From Blautia luti (lineage in GTDB: Bacteria > Bacillota > Clostridia > Lachnospirales > Lachnospiraceae): DNA of 55,202 nucleotides. Below the pieces are notes generated by a model. It saw nothing but the letters and a program-made list of their open reading frames with translations, did no database searches and was not told the DNA's origin. The position numbers and the translations under genes are program-made. Below are positions 31,073 to 39,384 of the stretch, one piece after another (the first letter of the stretch is position 1; each line of letters opens with the position of its first letter). The stretch covers positions 1 through 55,202 of the forward strand of contig NZ_JAAITI010000024.1 in assembly GCF_013304735.1 (NCBI RefSeq), written 5' to 3'.

Positions 31073-31786
31073 ATGACTACATTTTCACTTGAAAAAGAAC
31101 TGAAAGAGAATTCCTACCCAGGAAGAGGAATTGTGATTGGACGTTCCGCTGACGGAAAGCACGCTGTTACCGCATATTTTATCATGGGAAGAAGTGAGAA
31201 CAGCAGAAACCGTATTTTTGTTGAGGATGGTGAGGGAATCCGCACACAGGCATTTGACCCGTCCAAACTTACAGACCCGAGCCTGATTATTTATGCACCG
31301 GTACGTGTCCTTGGAAACAAGACGATCGTAACAAATGGGGATCAGACAGATACCATCTATGAAGGCATGGACAGACAGCTTACTTTTGAGCAGTCACTCC
31401 GCAGCAGAGAATTTGAGCCAGATGCACCGAATTACACACCTCGTATTTCCGGTGTTCTTCATGTGGAAAACGGAAAATTCAGCTATGCAATGTCTATCTT
31501 AAAGAGCAATAATGGAAATCCAGATTCCTGCCTCCGTTATACATTTGCTTATGAGAATGCGGCAGCAGGACAGGGACGCTTCATTCATACTTATAAATGC
31601 GACGGAAACCCGCTTCCAAGTTTTGAGGGAGAGCCGAAGCCGGTAGAGATTCCGGATGATATTGATGATTTTACCAACCTTCTCTGGGAGAGCCTGAACA
31701 AGGACAATAAAGTTTCTCTGTTTGTCCGTTTCATTGACATTGAAACAGGTAAATATGAATCCAGAATTGTAAACAAGAATAAATAA
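31073..31786 (+). CDS. purO: IMP cyclohydrolase, PurO-like
   Basis: 237 residues. It resembles the IMP cyclohydrolase family first known from archaea (PurO, PF07826), which closes FAICAR to IMP. Visible features are YPGRGIVIGRSADGKHAV at the N-terminus and AYFIMGRSENSRNRIF. It is unrelated to the N-terminal domain of bacterial PurH. The next gene has only the transformylase half of PurH, so the two together replace the usual fusion. Both lie behind the ZTP riboswitch. AAGGAGG precedes the ATG. Confidence 0.9.
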   Translation: MTTFSLEKELKENSYPGRGIVIGRSADGKHAVTAYFIMGRSENSRNRIFVEDGEGIRTQAFDPSKLTDPSLIIYAPVRVLGNKTIVTNGDQTDTIYEGMDRQLTFEQSLRSREFEPDAPNYTPRISGVLHVENGKFSYAMSILKSNNGNPDSCLRYTFAYENAAAGQGRFIHTYKCDGNPLPSFEGEPKPVEIPDDIDDFTNLLWESLNKDNKVSLFVRFIDIETGKYESRIVNKNK

Positions 31787-31816
31787 TCGATATCGTAGAG
31801 AACGGAGGATTTTTCC

Positions 31817-33001
31817 ATGAAAGAATTACAGTTAAAATACGGATGCAACCCAAACCAGAAACCATCCAAGATTTATATGGCAGACGGAAGTGAACTTCCG
31901 ATCCAGGTACTTTCCGGAAGACCGGGATATATCAACTTCCTGGATGCATTTAACGGCTGGCAGCTGGTACGTGACCTTAAGAAAGCAACCGGACTTCCGG
32001 CAGCAACTTCTTTTAAACATGTATCTCCGGCAGGTGCTTCCATCGGACTTCCACTGAATGAGACCCTGGCCAAGATCTACTGGGTAGATGATATGGACTG
32101 GAAGAATTTTTCCCCGCTTGCATGTGCGTATGCAAGAGCAAGAGGTGCAGACCGTATGTCATCTTTCGGTGATTTCATTTCTCTTTCTGATGTCTGCGAC
32201 AAAGATACCGCAATGCTGATCAAAAGAGAGGTTTCGGATGGTGTGATCGCACCGGGATATACAGAGGAAGCGCTGGAAATCCTGAAACAGAAGAAAAAAG
32301 GCAACTACAATGTAATCCAGATCGATGAAAATTATGTTCCGGAGCCGCTGGAACACAAGCAGGTATTTGGTGTTACTTTTGAGCAGGGACGTCAGGAACT
32401 TGCAATTGATGATGAACTGATCTCTAATATTGTAACAGAAAATAAAGAGCTTACAGAGGAAGCAAAGAGGGATCTGAAGGTTTCTCTGATCGTTTTGAAA
32501 TATACGCAGTCCAATTCCGTATGCTTCGTAAAAGACGGACAGGCGATCGGTGTTGGTGCTGGTCAGCAGTCACGTGTTCACTGTACACGTCTTGCAGGCC
32601 AGAAGGCAGATAACTGGTATCTCCGTCAGTGCCCGAAGGTGCTGAATCTTCCATTTAAAGATACCATTACACGTGCAGAGAGAGACAATGCCATTGATGT
32701 TTATATTGGTGAGGAGTATATGGATGTTCTTGCAGATGGCGCATGGGAGAAAACATTTACCGAGAAGCCGGAAGTGTTCACAAGAGAAGAGAAGCGTGCA
32801 TGGCTGGATGGTCTTACAGATGTGACTCTTGGTTCAGATGCATTCTTCCCGTTCAGTGATAATATTGAGCGCGCACATAAGAGTGGCGTGAAATATATTG
32901 CAGAGCCGGGCGGATCTGTCCGCGATGACGCAGTTATCGATACCTGCAATAAGTATGGAATGGTAATGGCATTTACAGGAATCAGACTTTTCCATCACTA
33001 A
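31817..33001 (+). CDS. purH: AICAR formyltransferase without IMPCH domain
   Basis: 394 residues. It corresponds to the C-terminal AICARFT part of PurH: LKYGCNPNQKPSKIYM at the start, TSFKHVSPAGASIG near residue 65, KYTQSNSVCFVKDG near 225 and GAGQQSRVHCTRLAG near 245. It formylates AICAR with 10-formyl-tetrahydrofolate. The MGS-like IMP cyclohydrolase domain of standard PurH is absent, and that activity is supplied by the preceding gene. It is 30 bases after that gene. The C-terminus (SVRDDAVIDTCNKYG to FTGIRLFHH) is complete. Confidence 0.95.
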   Translation: MKELQLKYGCNPNQKPSKIYMADGSELPIQVLSGRPGYINFLDAFNGWQLVRDLKKATGLPAATSFKHVSPAGASIGLPLNETLAKIYWVDDMDWKNFSPLACAYARARGADRMSSFGDFISLSDVCDKDTAMLIKREVSDGVIAPGYTEEALEILKQKKKGNYNVIQIDENYVPEPLEHKQVFGVTFEQGRQELAIDDELISNIVTENKELTEEAKRDLKVSLIVLKYTQSNSVCFVKDGQAIGVGAGQQSRVHCTRLAGQKADNWYLRQCPKVLNLPFKDTITRAERDNAIDVYIGEEYMDVLADGAWEKTFTEKPEVFTREEKRAWLDGLTDVTLGSDAFFPFSDNIERAHKSGVKYIAEPGGSVRDDAVIDTCNKYGMVMAFTGIRLFHH

Positions 33002-33052
33002 AATATCATGAACATATAATGGGGCAGAATATGAATGTCTGTCTTACATAAA

Positions 33053-33102
33053 AGATCCCGGATCTGGATTTCTATCAGGAAATTCCGGATCCGGGATTTT
33101 TT
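33053..33102 (+). terminator. Terminator of the purine operon
   Basis: GATCCCGGATC-TGGA pairs imperfectly with TTCCGGATCCGGGATT, followed by T. Confidence 0.85.
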
Positions 33103-33137
33103 GCGCCATTTTGTGCTTGTTTTTTGTGAAATAAAAA

Positions 33138-33162
33138 AAGAACTCTGAATCATTCAGAGTTC
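33138..33162. terminator. tRNA-Gly terminator (minus strand)
   Basis: GAACTCTGAAT-CATTCAGAGTTC is a near-perfect stem. On minus it follows tRNA-Gly directly and runs into T. It resembles the hairpin at 59-90. Confidence 0.88.
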
Positions 33163-33167
33163 CGAAG

Positions 33168-33240
33168 AGCGATAGACGGGGCTCGAACCCGCGGTCTCGA
33201 CCTTGGCAAGGTCGCGCGTTACCAACTACGCCACTATCGC
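33168..33240 (-). tRNA. tRNA-Gly(GCC)
   Basis: A complete 73-base cloverleaf on minus: GCGATAG acceptor pairs with CTATCGC, anticodon GCC in TTGCCAA, T arm GGGTTCGAGCCCC. Discriminator T; CCA not encoded. The 53 bases available from the copy at position 1 are identical, and so are the next 15 downstream bases. Confidence 0.98.
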
Positions 33241-33283
33241 ATTTGTCTTATCTTATGAGGTGTTTCCCTCATCGACAAGACAT

Positions 33284-33312
33284 ATATTAGCACAGATTTT
33301 AAAGCATGTCAA
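33284..33312 (-). promoter_or_regulatory. tRNA-Gly promoter
   Basis: Read on minus: perfect TTGACA (33312-33307), 17-base spacer, TAATAT (33289-33284). A short hairpin (GATGAGGGAAACACCTCAT on minus) lies between it and the tRNA. Confidence 0.85.
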
Positions 33313-33363
33313 ATCTTTTTTTGCATTTTTTTGAAAAATTGAAAAAAAGAAGACATTTCCGGA

Positions 33364-34062
33364 TCAAGACGTTTCAGATTCACTGCTTATGTGATAATAG
33401 CGAAGTACATGGTCCGGGTAATACTGGTCACCGTAATCCCATGGACCTGCCGGATCGTGAAGGGGATCGTCTTCATCACGCTGCTTGCCACCACTTGCCA
33501 TCTGGGCAAATGCCTGGGCGCTTTCGGTTGTCCAGGAGGTTTCTCCGTTTTTGGCAAGATAAGAGAAATAAGAGTCTGTACCAAAATTATAGGCCTGCAG
33601 GGCAAGACGGATATGGGGCAGATCAGCGGGTCCTGTGCATCCGGATTTATCCAGGGCATATTTCAGCTCCTGGATTCCACAGGAGATAGAATAGGAAGGA
33701 TCTGTGATTCCGTTAGGCTGCTGGGGATACTGCGTATTATAAGCGCCTTCGGATGACTGCATGGGATCGGTTCCCTGGCCGGAGCTTTCCTGCATCATAA
33801 CCGCCAGGATCAGATCTACATAGTCAGACATGCCATATTGGGCGGCTTCCGTGGTAACTTCATCTCGGTAGGCTTCACAGGATGCATTGATCTGATACGT
33901 ATTTGTCTGCTTTCCGGAAAATCTGGATAAACGCAGAAAAATGCATCCGAGGACCAGTAAAAAGATCAAGCCCAGAAAGAACTTCTGTCTGCGAACCTGG
34001 CGTACGCGGAGACGCTGGCGTTGTTTTTTTGTAAGTTTAGGGGTTTTTCGTTTTGTATTCAT
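33364..34062 (-). CDS. Membrane-anchored lysozyme-like (CwlT-type) muramidase
   Basis: 232 residues. A very basic N-terminus (residues 1-28) precedes one membrane helix (about 29-48). The rest is a lysozyme_like domain (PF13702 type), as in the N-terminal half of CwlT from ICEBs1 and Tn916 proteins. The probable catalytic Glu is in VMMQESSGQG, and ISCGIQELKYAL and LALQAYNFG are family motifs. It would cut glycan strands outside the cell. No conjugation genes are nearby, so a normal cell-wall role is more likely. Confidence 0.88.
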   Translation of the reverse strand: MNTKRKTPKLTKKQRQRLRVRQVRRQKFFLGLIFLLVLGCIFLRLSRFSGKQTNTYQINASCEAYRDEVTTEAAQYGMSDYVDLILAVMMQESSGQGTDPMQSSEGAYNTQYPQQPNGITDPSYSISCGIQELKYALDKSGCTGPADLPHIRLALQAYNFGTDSYFSYLAKNGETSWTTESAQAFAQMASGGKQRDEDDPLHDPAGPWDYGDQYYPDHVLRYYHISSESETS

Positions 34063-34123
34063 AAGCTTATTTTACCCGTCGGATGGTGATTTGACCAGTT
34101 AAGAAATGTGATCTTTTTGTTAA

Positions 34124-34138
34124 AATTTTCTGAAGACT
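34124..34138 (+). promoter_or_regulatory. CodY-like box
   Basis: AATTTTCTGAAGACT matches AATTTTCWGAAAATT at 13 of 15 positions, 11 bases before the -35 at 34150. It lies between the divergent lysozyme-like and 3D-domain genes. Confidence 0.4.
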
Positions 34139-34149
34139 GACCTACAAAA

Positions 34150-34178
34150 TTGCAAAATACGATCTGATATGCTATGAT
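34150..34178 (+). promoter_or_regulatory. Promoter of the 3D-domain protein gene
   Basis: TTGCAA (34150-34155), 17-base spacer, TATGAT (34173-34178), about 46 bases before the start. Confidence 0.75.
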
Positions 34179-34224
34179 AGTCGGGACAAACCGCAGAATG
34201 CCGGAAAAAAGGAGGCAAGATTTC

Positions 34225-35304
34225 ATGCGTAAAAGGCTTCTTGCAGTTATTTTGTGTGCTTCCATGATATTCCCTGTATCAGCATCTGCAGAGGTACTTG
34301 GATATGAAGCAACACTGAATACATATACACAGGAGAAAAAATCCCCTCAGCAGTTTCAGATTGATGATGGGGAAGGAAATACAGTAAATGCACTGGCGAA
34401 GACGGACACCCTTTATGTCACTGCGAAGAATACCGCAATTCGGTCCAATCCCGGAGAGAGTGGATCAGAACTTCGATCCGTTCTTCTGGGAACGAAACTT
34501 GAGAGAGTTGCCGTATGTGACAACGGATGGAGTAAAGTTACGTTTCAGAAAGACGGAGAGGACAAGATTATCGGTTATGTTCAGGATAGCGTGCTCAGTG
34601 ATACGGAAACCGTGAATAAATTTACGGATACAGTCACGGCAGCCAAAGACAGCGATATTCTTGATTATCCGGGAAAAAAAGACGGAGAAGTAGTAGGAGA
34701 AGTTCTTCAGGATGATGAGCTGAAGAGAACTGGTACTGTAGATGATATCTGGAGCCGGATCGTTTACACCGATGACAGCGGTGCACAGCAGACTGGATAT
34801 ATTCCTACCAGCTGTCTGGAAGGATATCAGGAGAACGAAGTAGCCAAAGCAGAGCAGGAAAAGAAAACAAAAGCAGGTTCCCTTACCAAGAGTTCCGGAG
34901 AAGGTATTTTTGCAGACGCTGTGGACGGCGTAACGTCTACGGGTGGTTCCGGAACATCTGCCAATGGTGTAAAAGTCGGAACTCCGGTATCAGTTTCTTC
35001 CGATGCCACACTGAAATCTTTGGGAACTTTCCGTATTACCCATTACTGCCCATGCAGTATCTGCTGTGGTCCATGGTCAAATGGAATCACATCTACAGGT
35101 GTAACGGCAACAACCAATCACACCATAGCAGTAGACCCCAGCCAGATTCCATATGGTTCCAAGGTGGTGATCAATGGACAGGTTTACGTGGCGGAGGATT
35201 GCGGAGGTGCGATCCGTACCAACTGTATTGATGTTTATGTTGCCACACATTCAGAGGCAGAGGAGAAAGGTGTATTTTATACAGAAGTTTATCTGCTTCA
35301 GTAA
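34225..35304 (+). CDS. Secreted SH3/3D-domain cell-wall protein
   Basis: About 359 residues from the ATG at 34225, which follows AGGAGG. The N-terminus is a signal peptide (RKRLLAVILCASMIFPVSA). Two bacterial SH3-like modules follow (about 50-115 and 125-190). A Lys/Gly/Ser-rich linker leads to a C-terminal 3D domain (about 265-359) with AVDPSQIPYGS, AEDCGGAI and a final aspartate-containing IDVYV. The 3D domain is a double-psi beta-barrel found in MltA-like and resuscitation-factor-like hydrolases. HYCPCSICCGPW is a Cys-rich block before it. Likely a peptidoglycan hydrolase (inference). Confidence 0.88.
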   Translation: MRKRLLAVILCASMIFPVSASAEVLGYEATLNTYTQEKKSPQQFQIDDGEGNTVNALAKTDTLYVTAKNTAIRSNPGESGSELRSVLLGTKLERVAVCDNGWSKVTFQKDGEDKIIGYVQDSVLSDTETVNKFTDTVTAAKDSDILDYPGKKDGEVVGEVLQDDELKRTGTVDDIWSRIVYTDDSGAQQTGYIPTSCLEGYQENEVAKAEQEKKTKAGSLTKSSGEGIFADAVDGVTSTGGSGTSANGVKVGTPVSVSSDATLKSLGTFRITHYCPCSICCGPWSNGITSTGVTATTNHTIAVDPSQIPYGSKVVINGQVYVAEDCGGAIRTNCIDVYVATHSEAEEKGVFYTEVYLLQ

Positions 35305-35318
35305 AAACGCCGTATAAC

Positions 35319-35400
35319 AAAAAATACTGCATCAGACTTAATGTATAAATCGGAATATAAATATCCGCTTTATCAGAAAATGTCGAATGCAGTATTTTTT
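35319..35400 (+). terminator. Terminator after the 3D-domain gene
   Basis: AAAATACTGCAT pairs with ATGCAGTATTTT followed by T. A smaller hairpin (CGGAATAT/ATATCCG) lies in the loop. Confidence 0.85.
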
Positions 35401-35411
35401 ATTTATAAAAA

Positions 35412-35453
35412 GAAAAACTCTGTTCAACAGGAAACAGGAACTGTGAACAGAGC
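35412..35453 (-). terminator. tRNA-Phe terminator
   Basis: On minus, CTCTGTTCA pairs with TGAACAGAG followed by TTTTTC. It lies directly after the tRNA-Phe end. Confidence 0.88.
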
Positions 35454-35463
35454 AAAAAAATAA

Positions 35464-35536
<73 letters not shown>

Positions 35537-35559
35537 ATGTCTCTTTCGAGCACTTTGTT

Positions 35560-35588
35560 ACTTTAACACATTTATGTAGAGAATGCAA
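35560..35588 (-). promoter_or_regulatory. tRNA-Phe promoter
   Basis: Read on minus: TTGCAT (35588-35583), 17-base spacer, TAAAGT (35565-35560). Confidence 0.65.
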
Positions 35589-35668
35589 GGGGAAAATGAA
35601 AAAAAGCAGATGTTTTTCTGAAAAATCCGATTTTCAAAAAAACATCTGCAATATTATATGCGGCAAAT

Positions 35669-36853
35669 TCAGCGGGCAGCCAGATAAATTTTTTCCATAT
35701 CTTTCATATTTAACTGTTTGAAGACACCGATGGTACGGGTATCTTCATAACTGCACTTAAATGCCAGATCGTGGATATCTTTTTCTGTAAGATCAAGACC
35801 AAGCTCATGAAGGCTGGTAGGCATCTGAATGGAACGGAAATAATCTTCCATGGCTTCAATACCGGCAAGTGCGGTTTTGTTGAAATCGATGCTGCATGGG
35901 ATTTCAAATACGTTGGTAGCAAACTGGGCAAAACGTTCTGGATTTGCGTCATAGACATAACGGGCCCAGCTTCCCCACAGTGCGGCCAGACCGGCACCGT
36001 GAGCTACATCGTAAGTTCCGCCAAGTTCATGTTCCAGCTGGTGACATGCCCAGTCACCGCCGCCGGTTCCACAGCCGGTGAGGCCGTTGTGGGAGAGACT
36101 TCCTGCCCACATGATTTCTGCCCTGGCAGTGTAATTATCCGGCTCTTTCAGCAAGATACGGGAATTGTAGATTACCGTCTGCATCAGAGATTCGCTGATG
36201 CTGTCTGTAATTTCCATAGTTTCGATATTTACAAAATACCGTTCCATGGTATGCATCAGGATATCCACACAGCCGCTTTCTGTCTGATACTGAGGTAAGG
36301 TGTATGTAAGCCGTGGATTTAAAATGGCAAAACGTGGCCTGCACAGGTCATTTCGGGCAGTACTACGCTTCAGCCAGCCCTCTTCATTTGTGATGACACA
36401 GGAATTGCTCATTTCACTTCCGGAAGCTGCGATGGTAAGGATTACACCAACTGGAAGACATGCTTTTGGAGTTTCTGTGCGGAGGAAAAAGTTCCATACG
36501 TCTGTTTCCGGATTTGCAAGACCGTAACCGATGGCCTTACAGGAATCAATAACACTTCCGCCTCCTACGGCAAGAAGAAAATCCACATTTTCTCTGCGAC
36601 AGAGTTCGATTCCTTCCCGGACTTTGGAAAGATGCGGATTGGGAACGACGCCGCCAAGAGTTACATAGGCAATCCCTGCCTCGTCAAGTACGGATCTGAT
36701 CTCATTAATAAGACCGGATTTGACGGCACTGTGTCCACCATAGTGGATCAGAACTTTTTTACAGTTCTGTTCTTTCAGAAGTGTGGCAATTTTAAGATGT
36801 GTATCTTTTCCAAAAACCACCCGTGTGGGGGTAAAATATTCAAAACTTCTCAT
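35669..36853 (-). CDS. Iron-containing alcohol dehydrogenase
   Basis: 394 residues from the ATG at 36853, set well from a GGGAGAG site; a TTG nine bases upstream is less likely. Group III Fe-dependent dehydrogenase, similar to clostridial butanol dehydrogenases. The N-terminus is FEYFTPTRVVFGKDT. The NAD(P) site shows VGGGSVIDSCKAIG. Metal-site His residues are likely in ACHQLEHELGG and DVAHGAGLAA. It would reduce aldehydes to alcohols in fermentation, or the reverse; cofactor and substrate are not determinable. It is a single-gene unit. Confidence 0.93.
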   Translation of the reverse strand: MRSFEYFTPTRVVFGKDTHLKIATLLKEQNCKKVLIHYGGHSAVKSGLINEIRSVLDEAGIAYVTLGGVVPNPHLSKVREGIELCRRENVDFLLAVGGGSVIDSCKAIGYGLANPETDVWNFFLRTETPKACLPVGVILTIAASGSEMSNSCVITNEEGWLKRSTARNDLCRPRFAILNPRLTYTLPQYQTESGCVDILMHTMERYFVNIETMEITDSISESLMQTVIYNSRILLKEPDNYTARAEIMWAGSLSHNGLTGCGTGGGDWACHQLEHELGGTYDVAHGAGLAALWGSWARYVYDANPERFAQFATNVFEIPCSIDFNKTALAGIEAMEDYFRSIQMPTSLHELGLDLTEKDIHDLAFKCSYEDTRTIGVFKQLNMKDMEKIYLAAR

Positions 36854-37168
36854 AATAAACAACTCTCCCTTATTTCATAATTGATCTATTCGAAATCACG
36901 AAAATTAATTAAAAGCAAAAATGGATGATTTGCATTAGCAAACCGTTATAATAATAGCATAGAAGAGGGCCGGGTGCAAGATTTCGGAAAACGTTTGCGA
37001 CAGGAAAAACAGGGAAGATAAAGGTGATAAAGGGGATGTAATTCCAAAAGGATGTGGTATAATAGTTTTTGTGAGAAAGTAAAAGTGACTTAATCACAGA
37101 AACAGACCGATGCAGAGCGTATATTATAAAACAGATTTCAAAGAAGCAGAAGAAAGCAGGTGTCTGAA
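36854..37168. other. Intergenic region between Fe-ADH and flavoprotein genes
   Basis: No gene seen. The two genes diverge here. An extended -10 (TGGTATAAT, TATAAT at 37058-37063) is the probable start signal for the plus-strand flavoprotein gene; its -35 is weak. The Fe-ADH side is AT-rich with no clear promoter. Confidence 0.5.
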
Positions 37169-38077
37169 ATGGAAAATATCATTATCGTAGGAGCAGGCCC
37201 GGCAGGAATTTCCGCAGCTCTTTATGCAGCGAGAGGAAATATGGACCCGCTGATCATCAATACAGGAATTGGTTCACTGGAAAAAGCAGAGAAGATCGAG
37301 AATTATTACGGACTTGAGAGACCTCTTTCCGGAAAAGAACTTTTTGAAAGAGGACTTGAGCAGGCCAGGGCACTTGGCGTCAGGATTCTGGATGCACAGG
37401 TTGTGGGAATGGGAGGCTTTGATACCTTTGAGGTAAAAACAACCGAAGGCGATTTTGAAGCCCGCAGTGTGATCCTGGCAACCGGAAGCAAAAGAGCCTC
37501 CGCGAAAATTCCGGGAGTGAAGGAATTTGAAGGAAAAGGAGTCAGCTACTGTGCAGTATGCGATGCATTTTTCTACCGTGGAAAAGATGTAGCAGTTCTT
37601 GGAAACAGTGATTTTGCTCTTCATGAAGCTGAGGAACTTTCTCATACAGCTTCCCATGTGACGATTTTTACAGATGGAAAGAAACCGGAATTTTCAAAAG
37701 AGAATGCAATTGACGTGAATACCATGAAAATTCAGGCAATTGAGGGAGATGAGCGTGTTCAGGGACTTCGCCTGAAAGGAGATGTATCCTTACAGGAAGC
37801 AGGCGAACCGCAAACGTCATTTGCACCTGCAGAAGGTGTTTTTGTGGCATTGGGTACAGCCGGAAGTTCAGAGATGGCCCGTCAGATTGGTGCGGAACTG
37901 AATGAAAAAGGAAATATCAGGGTGAATGAAGAGATGGAGACAACGGTTCCCGGACTGTACGCGGCAGGGGATTGTACCGGAGGTCTTCTTCAGGTGGCAA
38001 AGGCCGTACATGATGGAGCACAGGCAGGACTTTCTGCCTGTCAGTATGTGCGGAAACTTCTGAAAGGGCAGGCATAG
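37169..38077 (+). CDS. Thioredoxin-reductase-like flavoprotein, possibly ferredoxin-dependent
   Basis: 302 residues from the ATG at 37169; an in-frame GTG at 37160 is also possible. The FAD domains are typical: GAGPAGISAALYAARG at the start and GLYAAGDCTGG at the end. The redox-active CAVC lies at about Cys128/Cys131. In the middle domain the usual NADPH motifs are missing: the GGGxSA block reads LGNSDFAL and the HRRxxxR block reads FTDGKKP. This pattern fits ferredoxin-dependent flavin thioredoxin reductases (FFTR) of Clostridia. A thioredoxin gene follows 99 bases later, its likely substrate. Confidence 0.85.
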   Translation: MENIIIVGAGPAGISAALYAARGNMDPLIINTGIGSLEKAEKIENYYGLERPLSGKELFERGLEQARALGVRILDAQVVGMGGFDTFEVKTTEGDFEARSVILATGSKRASAKIPGVKEFEGKGVSYCAVCDAFFYRGKDVAVLGNSDFALHEAEELSHTASHVTIFTDGKKPEFSKENAIDVNTMKIQAIEGDERVQGLRLKGDVSLQEAGEPQTSFAPAEGVFVALGTAGSSEMARQIGAELNEKGNIRVNEEMETTVPGLYAAGDCTGGLLQVAKAVHDGAQAGLSACQYVRKLLKGQA

Positions 38078-38176
38078 AGTGAAGACAGCATAAATTCAGA
38101 AGAACGGCAGACACTGATAACGATCAGGATTATGATCGGATTTTCATAACATATAAATTTAAGGAGGAATTTTATC

Positions 38177-38476
38177 ATGGCAAAAGTTTTTACAACAGAC
38201 AATTTTGAAACTGAGGTATTAAATGCAGAGAAACCGGTACTGGTAGATTTCTGGGCAACCTGGTGCGGACCGTGCAGACGTCAGGCTCCGGTTGTGGAAG
38301 AGCTGGCAGAAGCAGAATACGAAGTAGGGAAAGTAGACGTAGATAAAGAACCGTCTCTTGCACAGCAGTATAAGATTATGAGTATTCCTACACTGCTTGT
38401 GTTTAAGGGTGGAAAAGAGACAGCACGTTTTGTGGGACTGACATCAAAAGCGGAGCTTGAGGCAGCACTTCAGTAA
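38177..38476 (+). CDS. trxA: Thioredoxin
   Basis: 99 residues, one thioredoxin fold. The active site WCGPC places Cys30 and Cys33. The cis-Pro loop SIPTLLVFKGG is present. Arg follows the second Cys (CGPCRRQ), where Lys is common. It reduces protein disulfides in the cytosol and is presumably recycled by the flavoprotein upstream. AAGGAGG precedes the ATG. Its stop is only 2 bases from the convergent Crp/Fnr gene and I see no terminator between them. Confidence 0.96.
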   Translation: MAKVFTTDNFETEVLNAEKPVLVDFWATWCGPCRRQAPVVEELAEAEYEVGKVDVDKEPSLAQQYKIMSIPTLLVFKGGKETARFVGLTSKAELEAALQ

Positions 38477-38478
38477 GA

Positions 38479-39159
38479 TCAGAAAGTATTCATCATTTCA
38501 TAAAGACGGCTTTTATCCAGAATGCGGATCGATCCCCGTGAAATCTGGATAGAGCCGTCTTTATTCATTTTTTTGAGGCTGCGGCTGACTGCCTCCCTGG
38601 CGCTTCCGATGGAGCGGGCGATGGCTTCTTGGGTGAGCGTGAGTTCATCGGAACCGGTATCTGCAGCTTCGTCCAGAAGGAAGGCTGCAATCCTCTGAGG
38701 TAACGTCATAAAAAATGTCCGTTCGATTCCTGCGATCACATCCGAGAAATGTTCGGTTGTCCGTTTATAAATGAAATTTTCCAGATAGATATTGTTTTTC
38801 ATCAGCCGGGAAAAAGGAACTGCCGGAAGCAGAAGCAGATCACAGTCTGTTTCCGCATCGATCTGCACATCAAATGTGATGGCAGAAAGCATGCAGGAAG
38901 CGGAAAGGGTGCAGATATCACTGTCCCTTAAACGGTACAGTGTGGCTTCTTTTCCCTGAGAGGACAGAAGGTACACGCGGAGAACGCCCTTCAGAAGAAA
39001 AAGAGTTCCTAGGCACTGGCGTTCTTCTGACTGTATGGCAGCACCTGCCGGGTAATGGAGTTCGCGGATATTATCAAGAAGAAAATCCTGGTCTTCTTCG
39101 GTCATATGTTCCCAGAAGGGAAAAGCCTGAAAATAGTTCAGGCAGCTGTTTCGGTCCAT
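38479..39159 (-). CDS. Crp/Fnr family transcriptional regulator
   Basis: 226 residues from the ATG at 39159, which has an AAAGGAG site; the longer frame is not supported. The N-terminal cyclic-nucleotide-binding fold (about 10-125) is followed by a Crp-type HTH (about 150-220) with LTLTQEAIARSIGSAREAVS. The cAMP-binding Arg/Glu motif is not obvious, so the ligand may differ. There is no Fnr-type N-terminal Cys cluster. Its neighbours (thioredoxin pair) make a redox or stress role possible (inference). Confidence 0.9.
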   Translation of the reverse strand: MDRNSCLNYFQAFPFWEHMTEEDQDFLLDNIRELHYPAGAAIQSEERQCLGTLFLLKGVLRVYLLSSQGKEATLYRLRDSDICTLSASCMLSAITFDVQIDAETDCDLLLLPAVPFSRLMKNNIYLENFIYKRTTEHFSDVIAGIERTFFMTLPQRIAAFLLDEAADTGSDELTLTQEAIARSIGSAREAVSRSLKKMNKDGSIQISRGSIRILDKSRLYEMMNTF

Positions 39160-39266
39160 AAAAAGGTACTCCTTTATAAAAGATGTAGTATCCATTTTAA
39201 CGCTGTTTGAATGGAAATACAACAGAAACGGAATCTTTATGCATACCGGGAATCCCTGTTTTTCTA

Positions 39267-39295
39267 TTTACATCCGGGGGCTGGAACGTTATAAT
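39267..39295 (+). promoter_or_regulatory. Promoter of the B12-radical SAM gene
   Basis: TTTACA (39267-39272), 17-base spacer, perfect TATAAT (39290-39295). Confidence 0.8.
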
Positions 39296-39333
39296 CATAA
39301 AGCGAAAAGAATCAGACAGAGAAAGAATGAAAA

Positions 39334-39364
39334 CTGCCGGATGTAGAAGTCTGTCACCCGGCAG
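39334..39364 (+). other. Leader hairpin before the radical SAM gene
   Basis: CTGCCGG (39334-39340) pairs with CCGGCAG (39358-39364), ending just before the TAGGAGA ribosome site. It could modulate translation start. Confidence 0.45.
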
Positions 39365-39384
39365 AAGTTAGGAGAATAGTAATT

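Noticed and set aside
33364..34062. CwlT-like gene as part of a conjugative element
   Set aside because: Flanked by tRNAs and ordinary genes with no conjugation genes; a plain cell-wall role is simpler.
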